A stretch of DNA of 10,553 nucleotides from Actinomycetes bacterium (GCA_030152105.1 JASLIH010000497.1:1-10553); one strand, 5' to 3'; positions 1 to 8,350 are shown, counted from the first letter of the stretch. A program made the numbers and translations. Notes: a model not told the origin generated them from the letters alone.

Positions 1-62
1 CCGTCGCTCAGGAGGTCGTCGATGCGGTAGAAGTCGGTGGACGCCGGGTTGTGCTCGCTCAT
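1..62 (-). CDS. Probable acyl-CoA dehydrogenase, N-terminal fragment (runs off left edge)
   Basis: Only the first 20 codons are visible. Reading leftward from an ATG at 62-60 they give MSEHNPASTDFYRIDDLLSD. The D-FY-x-x-DDLLS pattern is the usual opening of glutaryl-CoA dehydrogenase-like acyl-CoA dehydrogenases in actinobacteria, in which the next residues are normally a charged 'ERLVRDTVR' helix that lies outside the window. The start is supported by GGAGGG on the minus strand (about 70-75), 8 nt upstream of the ATG. The gene is divergent from fadN-fadA, and an acyl-CoA dehydrogenase catalysing the first oxidation of beta-oxidation fits that neighbourhood; B. subtilis has fadE beside fadN and fadA. 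The call rests on a short motif plus context, so it is tentative. Confidence 0.55.
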   Translation of the reverse strand, partial: MSEHNPASTDFYRIDDLLSD

Positions 63-136
63 GGCCGGGTTCCCTCCGCCGGGTGCGATCCGCTTCGAGC
101 GTACCCTCGGAACGCCGATCTCCTGGAGGTGCGTCC
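63..136. promoter_or_regulatory. Divergent regulatory region between acyl-CoA dehydrogenase and fadNA
   Basis: These 74 bp hold both ribosome binding sites (GGAGGG for the leftward gene; GGAGG at 125-129 for fadN), so any promoters and operators are confined to about 45 bp in the middle. A short inverted repeat, CGCT-TCG-AGCG, lies at 91-101 and could be part of a regulator site. The -10-like strings TACCCT (plus strand, 103-108) and TACGCT (minus strand, overlapping the same stretch) are weak. The divergent layout implies that one regulator could control both sides. Promoter positions are not resolved; the region itself is secure from the two start codons. Confidence 0.45.
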
Positions 137-2479
137 TTGACCAACGACATCCGTCGCGTGGCCGTGCTCGGTGCCGGGACCATGGGGGCGGCGATCGCCG
201 CCCACGCCGTCAACGCCGGCCTGGCTGTCGACCTGCTCGACCTGGACCGCGACGCCGTTCAGGGAGGGTTCGAGCGGATGCTGGCCGCGCGCCCGGCCGC
301 CCTGGCCAGCCCCCGGCTGGCCGACCGTATCCGCCTCGGGACCTTCGAGGAGGACTTCGACCGGCTCGCCGACGCCGACTGGGTCGTCGAGGCCGTCGTG
401 GAGCGCCTGGAGCCCAAGCAGGACCTGCTGGCCCGGGTCGAGAAGACCGTCGGCCCGGGAGCGGTGGTCAGCTCCAACACCTCCGGGCTGCCGCTGCACA
501 GCGTGGCCGAGGGCCGCTCGGACGACTTCCGGCGCCGGTTCCTGGGCACCCATTTCTTCAACCCGCCCCGCTACCTCAAGCTGGTCGAGCTGATCCCGAC
601 GGCCGACACCGACCCCGAGGTGCTGGAGGGCATGCGGGCGTTCGTGGAGCGGGTCCTCGGCAAGGGGGCCGTGGTGGCCAAGGACACCCCCAACTTCATC
701 GCCAACCGCCTTGGCAGCTTCGCCGGCATGCACGACGTCCGCTACGCCCTGGAGCACGGCTACTCGATCGAGGAGGTCGACGCCCTCACCGGGCCGCTGG
801 TGGGCCGCCCCAGGACGGCCACCTTCCGGCTGTTCGACCAGGTCGGGCTGGACGTGATGGTCGGGGTGGCCGGCAACCTCTACGAGCTGGCCCCCACCGA
901 CGAGCAACGTGACGTCCTCCCGGCCCCCGAGCCGCTGAAGCGGATGCTGGAGGCGCGCCGGCTCGGCAACAAGACCGGCGGCGGCTTCTACCGCCGAAGC
1001 AGGCGCGACGGCCAGACGGTGTTCGACGTGCTCGACCTGGACACCCTCGAGTACCGGCCGGCGGCCAGGCCGGACCTGCCGATCGTCGCCGCCGCCCGCG
1101 ACCACGACGACCTCGGGTCCCGGCTGCGCTTCCTGCTCGACAAGGCCGACGAGGACCGCGGCGCCCGCTACCTGCGCGACACCCTGCTGCCGTCGCTGGC
1201 CTACGCCGCCCGCCGGGTGCCCGAGATCGCCGACTCGCTGGTCGAGGTCGACCACGCCGTCGAGTGGGGCTTCGGCTACGAGCTGGGCCCGTTCCGGACC
1301 TGGGACGCCATCGGGGTGGCCGGCGGGGTGGCCCGCATGGAGGCCCTCGGCATCGAGGTGCCGGCCTGGGTGACCGAGATGCTGGCCGCCGGGCACCAGG
1401 GCTTCTACCGCGACGGGCAGGTCTACAGCCCGCTGACCCGCGAGTACGTGCCCGTCCCGGCCGACCCCGAGGTCATCGACCTCGACCGGCTGAAGGAGGG
1501 CGGGGCCGAGGTGGCCGGGAACGGCTCGGCCAGCCTGGTCGACCTGGGCGACGGGGTGCTCTGCTTCGAGCTGCACGCCCCGGCGAGCGCGATCGACGCC
1601 GCCGTGGTCGAGCTCGGGGCCCGGGCGCTCGAGGAGCTGGAGAGCGGCCGCTGGGCCGGGATGGTGATCGCCAACCAGGCCCGCAACTTCTGCGTCGGGG
1701 CCAACCTGGGCGAGGTCGGCATGGCCGCCTACCAGGGGCAGCACGAGCAGGTGGTCGCGGCCGTGCGGGGCCTGCAGGACGTGCTCATGGGCTTCCGCTA
1801 CGCGCCCCGGCCGGTGGTCGCGGCCCCCCACGGCCAGACCCTGGGCGGCGGGGCCGAGATCGTGCTCCACGCCGACCGGGTGGTGGCCGCCCTCGAGACC
1901 TACATCGGGCTGGTCGAGGTCGGCGTCGGCATCGTCCCGGCCGGCGGCGGCTGCAAGGAGCTGCTGCGGCGGGTCGTGGCCCCGGCCGTGCGGGCCGTCC
2001 CCGACGCCCCGGCGCTGCCGTTCGTGCAGCGGGTGTTCGAGACCATCGGCCTGGCCAAGGTGGCCACCTCGGCGGTCGAGGCCCAGGAGCTGGGGTTCCT
2101 CGAGGAGCACGACGTGATCGTGCTCAACGCCGAGCACCAGCTGGCCGCGGCCAAGCAGGAGGCCCTCGACCTGGCCGACGCCTACCGGCCCCCGGCCCGG
2201 GAGGCGTCGGTGTACGCCGCCGGGCTGCCGGTCCTGGCCGCCCTGGAGCTGGGCGTCCAGACCCTCCAGTGGGCCGGCCAGGCCAGCGAGCATGACGGTG
2301 TGGTCGCCCGCCACCTGGCCCGGGTCCTGTGCGGCGGCGAGCTGTCGCTCGGCCAGTGGGTCACCGAGCAGCACATCCTCGACCTGGAGCGCGACGCGTT
2401 CCTGGCCCTGCTGCGCGAGCCCAGGACGATGGAGCGGATCCAGGGCTTTCTGATGACCGGCAAGGTGATCCGCAACTGA
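137..2479 (+). CDS. fadN: 3-hydroxyacyl-CoA dehydrogenase / enoyl-CoA hydratase fusion, FadN type
   Basis: This cytoplasmic bifunctional beta-oxidation enzyme (780 aa) hydrates 2-enoyl-CoA and oxidises 3-hydroxyacyl-CoA with NAD. The dehydrogenase part comes first: Rossmann motif GAGTMG at residues 12-17, THFFNPP with catalytic His139, Glu151 twelve residues later (the same His-Glu spacing as human HADH), and KDTPNFIANR at 182-191. A second dehydrogenase-like segment follows (VPEIADSL from 361). The hydratase (crotonase) domain lies at about 470-650: FCVGANL near 518-524, LGGGAE with Glu574, and Glu594 in GLVEVG; the 20-residue spacing matches the two catalytic Glu of crotonase. Domain order (dehydrogenase first) and length match B. 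subtilis FadN (about 790 aa) and are the reverse of E. coli FadB. The TTG at 137 was chosen because GGAGG sits 7 nt upstream and the Rossmann fold starts directly after it; an in-frame GTG at 83 would consume the divergent promoter. fadA follows 13 bp later. Confidence 0.93.
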   Translation: MTNDIRRVAVLGAGTMGAAIAAHAVNAGLAVDLLDLDRDAVQGGFERMLAARPAALASPRLADRIRLGTFEEDFDRLADADWVVEAVVERLEPKQDLLARVEKTVGPGAVVSSNTSGLPLHSVAEGRSDDFRRRFLGTHFFNPPRYLKLVELIPTADTDPEVLEGMRAFVERVLGKGAVVAKDTPNFIANRLGSFAGMHDVRYALEHGYSIEEVDALTGPLVGRPRTATFRLFDQVGLDVMVGVAGNLYELAPTDEQRDVLPAPEPLKRMLEARRLGNKTGGGFYRRSRRDGQTVFDVLDLDTLEYRPAARPDLPIVAAARDHDDLGSRLRFLLDKADEDRGARYLRDTLLPSLAYAARRVPEIADSLVEVDHAVEWGFGYELGPFRTWDAIGVAGGVARMEALGIEVPAWVTEMLAAGHQGFYRDGQVYSPLTREYVPVPADPEVIDLDRLKEGGAEVAGNGSASLVDLGDGVLCFELHAPASAIDAAVVELGARALEELESGRWAGMVIANQARNFCVGANLGEVGMAAYQGQHEQVVAAVRGLQDVLMGFRYAPRPVVAAPHGQTLGGGAEIVLHADRVVAALETYIGLVEVGVGIVPAGGGCKELLRRVVAPAVRAVPDAPALPFVQRVFETIGLAKVATSAVEAQELGFLEEHDVIVLNAEHQLAAAKQEALDLADAYRPPAREASVYAAGLPVLAALELGVQTLQWAGQASEHDGVVARHLARVLCGGELSLGQWVTEQHILDLERDAFLALLREPRTMERIQGFLMTGKVIRN

Positions 2480-2492
2480 AGGGATCGATGAG

Positions 2493-3673
<1,181 letters not shown>

Positions 3674-3677
<4 letters not shown>

Positions 3678-4516
3678 CCCGGCGGGGCGGACCGGGCGCC
3701 GGCGAGCTGGCGGGACTGGGCGACCAGGCGGCCGGCCGAGTCCCAGACCTCGGCCGCCTCGTCGAACCAGCCGCCCTGCCAGAGCTGGCCGGTCACGACG
3801 CAGGCCAGCCAGCCGGGGGCCGGGAGGCCGCGCACGTACACGGTGAGCTCGACCGTCGGGGCCCAGCTGGCCAGGCCGAGGTCGAAGCTGGTCGGGGGGA
3901 GCGCGTCGACCACCTGGAGCAGGGCCAGCGGGTCGGCGGCGCGGCCGTCGGAGAACCGCACCCAGCCGCGCATCTCCAGGCTGCCTCCGGGACGGCCGGC
4001 GGCCCAGCCGACGGTCGCCGGGTCGAGCCGGAGGTCGAGATGGTCGAGCAGGTTGGCCCGCATCCCACCGGGCAGCTCAGGCCGGGCGGCCACGCAGGCC
4101 TCCACCGGCGGCAGCCCGGCCGGCCCGGTGCTCCGCCGCCAGCCAGGACCGGCGTCAGGGTCGACCCGGCCGGCGGTGACGAGCGCCTCCAGCCGCGCCT
4201 GACCGCCCTGGGCCAGTGTGACCCGGGCCGTGGACAGGCTGCGACCGGCCCGCAGCCGGCGCACCTCCAGGTTCGCCGGGCCCGGGTCGGACGGCGACAG
4301 GAAGTGGGCGCTGACGGCCAGCGGATGCGGCTGCCCAGCCACCTCCAGGGCAGCCCGCGTACCCAGCGCCAGCAGGTACCCCCCGTTCGGCCGCCCAGCG
4401 ACCGTCCAGCCCGGGTTGACCTCGGCCGCCCAGCGCTCAGGCCCACCCCGCACGGCTGTGGCCAGGTCAAAGGCGTGCCCACTGACCACCCCGGCCGGAT
4501 GCCCTTCTACCGCCAT
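3674..4516 (-). CDS. Acyl-CoA thioesterase, TesB-like double hotdog
   Basis: The 280-residue protein resembles the TesB/4HBT_3 thioesterase family, which hydrolyses acyl-CoA to free acid and CoA. The first hotdog carries NGGY (44-47) and the stretch HFLSPSDPG (71-79) typical of TesB proteins. The second carries FSDGRAADPL and a WAPTVELTVYVR strand. Asp195, Thr221 and Gln270 align by motif and spacing (26 and 49) with the E. coli TesB triad Asp204/Thr228/Gln278 (24 and 50), so the enzyme looks active. The ATG at 4516 has AGGAGGT at 4520-4526 on the minus strand, close at 3-4 nt spacing. It lies 82 bp downstream of the membrane-protein gene, and its 3' end overlaps the fadA stop by 4 bp. A role in relieving CoA trapping during fatty-acid breakdown is inference from the fad neighbours. 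Nothing further is recognisable in 4517-4598. Confidence 0.82.
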
Positions 4517-4598
4517 GCCACCTCCTCGCGTCCCGGCCACGGAGGCTGCCAGCGGCACGGCCACCCCGCAAGCCGGGTCGCGCGCCAGGTGTCGGCGG

Positions 4599-5837
4599 TC
4601 ATGCCCCTCGCCGGGCAGGACCAGGGGCCTGGTCGGCGGCGGACGGGCGCAGCCACAGCGACGCCGCCGTCGGCCGCATCGTCTGGTCGACCGCCGACAG
4701 CAGCTCAGCCGACAGCGTGTCCAGGTCCACGTGGTCGCGGAGGCGCGCGCTGAACAGCTCGATGGTCCTGGCCGCGTCGTACTTGCGCCGGTTGAAGCGA
4801 AGGTCGACCACCTGCTGGACCCGCCGGCGGGCCGGCTGGAACAGGGCGGCCACGGCCAGGGTCGCCCCAGCCACCGCCCAGCTCGGCGTCCCGGTGCCGA
4901 TCCCGCCCGACAGCTGCCCAAGGGCAAGGACCAGCCCGGCGTAGACGGCGCCGAGCAGGACGGTGAGGAGCCCGTAGACCAGGGTCCGGTTGACCAGCCG
5001 GTCGATGTCCCACAGCCGGAACCAGAGGATGCCGATGCCCAGCCCGGCCAGCTGCACCGCGGTCCCCAGGAACTCGAGGTACGGGCCCCACGGCCTCGCC
5101 TCTGGGAACAGGCTGAGCGGGATGCTGAGGACGGCCCCGTAGGCGAACCACTTGATCTGCTGGCGCTGCACGGCCGGGGCGCGTCGGAACCGCATCACCA
5201 GCGCGACCACGCTGATCGCCCCCAGCACCAGCGCCGCCACGAAGGCGATCCAGAACATTGCGCCCACCAGGTCTGGCGGCTCGACCTCCTGGGTGATCAG
5301 GGCCGGCCCGCGCAGCGGCCAGTAGCCGACCGCCAGGACCACTGTCGGCACGACCAGGGCCACGACGCCGGCCAGGCCGAGCGGCCACCAGCGCCGCGAC
5401 GGCAACCGCCCGTCGGGGAACAGCAGCACCAGGAACACGACGCCGATGACGATGCCGGGCACGTTGGTCCAGCTGCTCAGCCAGCTGGCCAGTTCCCCTC
5501 CGGGCAGCGACAGCCCCTGTGGGGTGAGGCCGAGGGCGAGGGGCGCGTACTGCTGGGTGAAGTTGAAGACGGCCAGCACCAGGCCGTCCACCAGGAGGAG
5601 CCAGGCCAGCAGGTGGCGCCGGTCGCCTACCACGATCAGCGCCCCGATGGGCGCCAGGACCAGCGCGTCCAGAATCCCGATGGCGTGGTGGTTGGCGACC
5701 AGCTCGATCAGGTTCTCGCCGTTGAGGGCGGCCAAGGGCACGCTGACAACGGCGATGGCGACCGTGAGCAGGCACAGGGCCCAAGCCAGCCGGGTCACGG
5801 CCGACCTCGCCGCCACCTCACGGGCTTCGCTGGCCAC
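4599..5837 (-). CDS. Polytopic membrane protein resembling a kinase-less sensor histidine kinase input module
   Basis: I recognise this as an actinobacterial membrane-protein type (412 aa) that usually forms the N-terminal half of sensor kinases or stands next to them. There are about nine to ten hydrophobic segments: roughly 17-38, 54-70, 78-101, 124-140, 150-174, 190-216, 230-244, 255-276, 285-309 and 320-334. LFPDGR (139-144), LWDIDRLVNRTLVYG (275-289) and the juxtamembrane RRRVQQVVDLRFNRRKYDA (337-355) are hallmarks of the group. A short cytoplasmic tail (356-412) predicts a helix, DLDTLSAELL, that in relatives leads into a GAF or kinase domain; here the protein ends at SLWLRPSA plus a few residues. 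No H-box, ATPase domain or neighbouring response regulator is visible. The start is GTG at 5837 with a diffuse G-rich leader; GTG at codon 8 is an alternative. Function is unknown. Confidence 0.75.
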   Translation of the reverse strand: MASEAREVAARSAVTRLAWALCLLTVAIAVVSVPLAALNGENLIELVANHHAIGILDALVLAPIGALIVVGDRRHLLAWLLLVDGLVLAVFNFTQQYAPLALGLTPQGLSLPGGELASWLSSWTNVPGIVIGVVFLVLLFPDGRLPSRRWWPLGLAGVVALVVPTVVLAVGYWPLRGPALITQEVEPPDLVGAMFWIAFVAALVLGAISVVALVMRFRRAPAVQRQQIKWFAYGAVLSIPLSLFPEARPWGPYLEFLGTAVQLAGLGIGILWFRLWDIDRLVNRTLVYGLLTVLLGAVYAGLVLALGQLSGGIGTGTPSWAVAGATLAVAALFQPARRRVQQVVDLRFNRRKYDAARTIELFSARLRDHVDLDTLSAELLSAVDQTMRPTAASLWLRPSAADQAPGPARRGA

Positions 5838-5916
5838 CCTCGCCCCCTCGCTCGTGCCGTCGTCGTCAGCGAATATGGCTCGACGTCATCACGGTAGCGT
5901 TACGGCGACCGGGCCA
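5838..5916 (-). promoter_or_regulatory. Possible promoter for the orphan membrane-protein gene
   Basis: The 79 bp between azlD and the membrane-protein start contains an AT-rich CATATT (minus strand, plus coordinates 5872-5877) in otherwise GC-rich DNA, which could be a -10 element. The hexamer about 17 bp upstream (ACGCTA) is a poor -35, so this is only suggestive. If real, it would let the membrane protein and thioesterase be transcribed independently of azlCD. Confidence 0.25.
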
Positions 5917-6228
5917 TCAGCCGACCACACGGACCAGGGCGGCGGTGACGGCGGCGGCGGTGATGACCACCAGCAGGGGGGCGCGCAGCAGGAGGGCGGC
6001 GGCTCCGGCGGCCAGGCCGGCGAGGCGGGCGTCGACGGTGAAGCCGCCGTTGTCGCCACCGAGGGCCTGGGTGACGACCAGAGCGGCCAGGAGGGCCGGG
6101 GCGAGGTGCTCGAGGGCGGCCTGGGCGCGGGGTGGCGGGGTGCGGCGGGCGAGCAGGAGGGGGCCGGCGGCCTTGATGGCCATGGTGGCCAGGCCGACCA
6201 CGATCACACTGATCCAGACGGCGCTCAT
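5917..6228 (-). CDS. azlD: AzlD-family branched-chain amino acid exporter, small subunit
   Basis: The product has 103 residues with about four hydrophobic helices and the AzlD layout: an N-terminal WISVIVVGLATMAIKAAG helix, a short cytoplasmic RRTPPPRAQ loop, then APALLAALVVTQAL and two further hydrophobic stretches to the C-terminus. AzlD pairs with AzlC in the inner membrane to export branched-chain amino acids and analogues such as 4-azaleucine (established for B. subtilis). The ATG overlaps the azlC stop as ATGA (6225-6228), implying translational coupling and equal expression. Length is normal for the family. The exact substrate cannot be read from the sequence. Confidence 0.88.
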   Translation of the reverse strand: MSAVWISVIVVGLATMAIKAAGPLLLARRTPPPRAQAALEHLAPALLAALVVTQALGGDNGGFTVDARLAGLAAGAAALLLRAPLLVVITAAAVTAALVRVVG

Positions 6229-6917
6229 GACGGCTTCCTCACGCCGATCAGGCAGGCCAGGCTGGCGGCCACGATCGGGATCCCGGGCCCGGTGAAGGGC
6301 ATCAGGACCAGGGCGATGGCGGCGCCGCCGAGGGCGGCCAGGAGGCGCGAGCGCTCACGGGCCTGGGACCACAGCAGCGCCAGGAACAGGGCCGGGAACG
6401 CGGCGTCGAGGCCGAGCGACTCGGGGTCGGCGACCAGGTCGCCGGCGAAGGTGCCGATGACGGTGCCGGTGGTCCAGGACACGAACAGGAGCAGCCCCGC
6501 CCCGACCAGCAGGTGCCGGTCCAGGCGGCCGTCGTCGCGCTGGGCGATCGCCCAGGACTCGTCGACGATCAGCTGGGCCGTGAGCGCCCGACGCCACCAT
6601 GGGCCCTCCAGGGTCGTGGCCGCGGACAGGCCGATCGGGCCGTAGCGGAGGTTGAGCAGGACGGCGGCGACAATGGCCGTCACGAGGCCCCCGCCGGCGC
6701 CGAGGATCGAGGCCACGGCGAACTGGGCCGACCCGGCGAAGGTGGTCACCGACATCACCACCGGGGCGACCGAGCCCATGTCGGCCGCGCGGGCCAGGAC
6801 CCCGAACGACACGCCGAAGGCGAGGGCCGCGACCCCGATCGGGGCGGCCACCCGGACCCCGTCGAGGTAGGTCGTCCGCCCGGGCTCCCGCGCCTGGAAG
6901 TCGGCCGGGCGCCTCAC
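6225..6917 (-). CDS. azlC: AzlC-family branched-chain amino acid permease, large subunit
   Basis: This is a 230-residue membrane protein with family motifs in order: GVSFGVLA (35-42), TFAGSAQFA (59-67), LLNLRYGPIG (87-96), QLIVDESWA (115-123) and LGLDAAFPALFLALL (168-182). AzlC is the large subunit of the AzlCD exporter. The GTG at 6917 was chosen because it overlaps the upstream stop as GTGA and gives the normal family length. A GGAG on the minus strand lies about 6 nt upstream. The open frame continues far upstream to 7388, but that part is shadowed by the real small gene and is low-complexity. The gene sits between the 73-residue protein and azlD, overlapping each by 4 bp. Confidence 0.9.
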   Translation of the reverse strand: MRRPADFQAREPGRTTYLDGVRVAAPIGVAALAFGVSFGVLARAADMGSVAPVVMSVTTFAGSAQFAVASILGAGGGLVTAIVAAVLLNLRYGPIGLSAATTLEGPWWRRALTAQLIVDESWAIAQRDDGRLDRHLLVGAGLLLFVSWTTGTVIGTFAGDLVADPESLGLDAAFPALFLALLWSQARERSRLLAALGGAAIALVLMPFTGPGIPIVAASLACLIGVRKPS

Positions 6918-7135
6918 CCAAGGCTCCGGCCGGCGTGCCCTTGCCGCTCGGCCGCCGTGGCCAGCCGCAGGCCGGCCCCGACGAGCAGGTACCCGAACGC
7001 GTGCAGCGAGCGCCGCGCCACCCTCGCGACCGGCGACGGCCGTAGCAGCGGGAGCGCCACCCGCTCCCGCGCCGCCTCCCGGCGAAGCTCCTCGATCCGC
7101 GCGGCGGCCAGCTCGTTGAGCAGAAGTGGATGCAC
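6914..7135 (-). CDS. Small protein of unknown function, first gene of the azlCD operon
   Basis: The 73-residue product begins VHPLLLNELAAARIEELRRE. It has an amphipathic N-terminal helix rich in Glu/Arg (4-25), a short proline-containing hinge (32-36), a basic segment VARVARRSLH and a hydrophobic helix FGYLLVGAGLRLATAA (47-62), ending in a polar tail. Similar tiny proteins with an LL.EL...R...L.REA pattern are scattered through actinobacterial genomes without an assigned role. The start GTG at 7135 has a strong AGGAGG (7142-7147, minus strand) 6 nt upstream; a TTG at 7168 in the same frame would place that Shine-Dalgarno inside the gene. Its stop overlaps the azlC start as GTGA, so its translation is probably coupled to the transporter. 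It could be a peripheral membrane accessory; that is inference. Confidence 0.7.
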   Translation of the reverse strand: MHPLLLNELAAARIEELRREAARERVALPLLRPSPVARVARRSLHAFGYLLVGAGLRLATAAERQGHAGRSLG

Positions 7136-7204
7136 CCAAGCCCTCCTGAGTCGAACACCACCATACAATGATCACCGGTGACACACTACCCGCGGGGTGT
7201 GACA
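7136..7204 (-). promoter_or_regulatory. Candidate promoter and operator for the small protein-azlC-azlD operon
   Basis: On the minus strand a -10-like TATGGT (plus coordinates 7160-7165) precedes the Shine-Dalgarno. The perfect 10-bp palindrome TCACCGGTGA (7172-7181) lies just upstream, in what would be the -10/-35 spacer, where a bound repressor would block polymerase. Upstream again are CACAC (7182-7186) and GTGTG (7197-7201) flanking a CCCGCGGG core (7189-7196). The -35 is poor. The palindrome and arms are seen directly; their regulatory role is inference. AzlCD operons elsewhere are controlled by Lrp-type regulators, but none is encoded here. Confidence 0.4.
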
Positions 7205-7228
7205 GCCACGCTGAGGCGGGCCGCGTGC

Positions 7229-7243
7229 CCCGGGTAGCCCGGG
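7229..7243 (-). terminator. GC hairpin right after the flavoenzyme stop codon
   Basis: CCCGGG-TAG-CCCGGG forms a 6-bp perfect stem with a 3-nt loop directly behind the stop codon of the alpha-hydroxy-acid oxidase. A second weak inverted repeat (CACGC at 7207-7211 with GCGTG at 7223-7227) follows. There is no T-tract, which is common for high-GC terminators but makes the call uncertain. It could also protect the 3' end of the mRNA. Confidence 0.35.
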
Positions 7244-8338
7244 TCAGCCGGCGGGCCGGGCGATCAGGTCGGGGGTGAGCTGCTCCACCGTGACCGCTCC
7301 GCACAGCGCCATGGCCAGCCGCAGCTCGCCGGCCAGCCCCGACAGGACCCCCTCCACCCCGGCCGCCCCGCCGACGGCCAGGCCCCACAGCACCGGGCGG
7401 CCGACCAGCACGGCCCGCGCTCCCAGGGCCAGGGCCTTGACCACGTCGGTGCCCCGGCGGACCCCGCCGTCCACGTACACCTCGGCCCGGTCCGCCACCG
7501 CCGCGACCACCTCGGCCAGCGCGTCGGCGGTGGCGACAACGGTGTCGAGCTGGCGGCCGCCATGATTGGACACCACCACCCCGGCCGCCCCGGCGTCCAG
7601 GCAGGCGACCGCGTCGTCGCCCCGCAGGACCCCCTTGACCACCACCGGCAGGCCGGACCGCTCGGCCAGCCAGCCGATCGTCTCCGGGGTCAGGCCGGGG
7701 TCGAACTGGCCGGCCTGGGCGAGCACGTCGACCGCCAGCTCCCGCTGGCGGGCCGCCCCGGCCGGCGGGGCGTTGGCCGGCTTGAGGCCGGTGGGCAGCC
7801 GGAAGTTGTTGCGCAGGTCGCGGAGCCGGTTGCCGAGCAGGGGCACGTCGACGGTCAGGACCAGGGCCCGGTAGCCGGCGGCGGCCGCCCGCGCGACCAG
7901 CTCGGCGGTCCAGCCCCGGTCGCGGACCACATAGACCTGGAACCAGCGGACGGCGTCGGGGGCGGCCAGGGCCACCTCCTCGACCGACATGGTGGCCTGG
8001 GTCGAGAGCACGTAGGGGGCGCCGGCGGCGGCCGCCCCGGCGGCCGAGGCGGCCTCACCCTCGGGGTCGGCCATGCGGTGGTAGGCCATGGGCGCGACCA
8101 GCAGCGGGACCGGCACCTCGCTGCCGAGCAGCGTGGTCGCCGTCGACACCTTGGCCACGTCCCGGAGCACGTGGGGCCGCAGGGCCAGGCGTGACCAGGC
8201 GGCCAGGTTGCCGGCGACGGTGTGCTCGGCGTCGGCCCCACCGGCGATGTAGTCGTAGACCGGCGGGTCGAGCCGGGCCCGGGCCGCGGCCTCCAGCCGC
8301 TCCAGGTCCAGCGGGTCGAGCGGGTCGAGCTCGGTCAC
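7244..8338 (-). CDS. FMN-dependent alpha-hydroxy-acid oxidase/dehydrogenase
   Basis: This is a 364-residue TIM-barrel flavoenzyme of the glycolate oxidase/lactate dehydrogenase family, which oxidises an L-2-hydroxy acid to the 2-keto acid. Visible elements: YDYIAGGADAE with substrate-side Tyr30, VAPMAYHRMADPEGE (81-95), STQAT (112-116), WFQVYV with Tyr136, LTVDVPLLGNRLRDLRNNF (161-179), VVKGVLRG with Lys235, SNHGGRQLD with catalytic His259 and Arg262, and the FMN phosphate site DGGVRRGTDVVKALALGA. The position equal to Trp108 of spinach glycolate oxidase is Gln114, so substrate preference may differ. The GTG start at 8338 has no clear Shine-Dalgarno and lies 12 bp after the DUF4268 stop, suggesting coupling. 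The N-terminus carries a 9-bp tandem duplication (DPLDPL). It has no membrane anchor, so it is probably cytoplasmic. Lactate is the commonest substrate in relatives, but this is unproven. Confidence 0.88.
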   Translation of the reverse strand: MTELDPLDPLDLERLEAAARARLDPPVYDYIAGGADAEHTVAGNLAAWSRLALRPHVLRDVAKVSTATTLLGSEVPVPLLVAPMAYHRMADPEGEAASAAGAAAAGAPYVLSTQATMSVEEVALAAPDAVRWFQVYVVRDRGWTAELVARAAAAGYRALVLTVDVPLLGNRLRDLRNNFRLPTGLKPANAPPAGAARQRELAVDVLAQAGQFDPGLTPETIGWLAERSGLPVVVKGVLRGDDAVACLDAGAAGVVVSNHGGRQLDTVVATADALAEVVAAVADRAEVYVDGGVRRGTDVVKALALGARAVLVGRPVLWGLAVGGAAGVEGVLSGLAGELRLAMALCGAVTVEQLTPDLIARPAG

Positions 8339-8350
8339 TGCCGGGCGCCG

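Noticed and set aside
83..136. GTG at 83 as the fadN start
   Set aside because: The 18 extra residues are not dehydrogenase-like, no Shine-Dalgarno precedes them, and a GGAGG is well placed for the TTG at 137.
4218..5897. A 559-codon plus-strand open frame across the thioesterase and membrane-protein genes
   Set aside because: The translation is Gln/Arg/Pro/Asp-rich low complexity without domains, and it opposes two convincing genes.
6918..7388. N-terminal extension of AzlC by about 157 residues
   Set aside because: The extension is Gly/Arg-rich low complexity, overlaps the small gene and the flavoenzyme, and the GTGA overlap at 6914-6917 gives a normal-length AzlC.
8309..8333. Tandem repeat array at the flavoenzyme N-terminus
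   Set aside because: Only two copies of a 9-bp unit encoding Leu-Asp-Pro; this is a minor coding duplication, not an array.
7244..8338. Mycofactocin protein MftD as the identity of the flavoenzyme
   Set aside because: None of the other mycofactocin genes (mftA, mftB, mftC, mftE, mftF) is nearby, and the sequence fits the general hydroxy-acid oxidase family.
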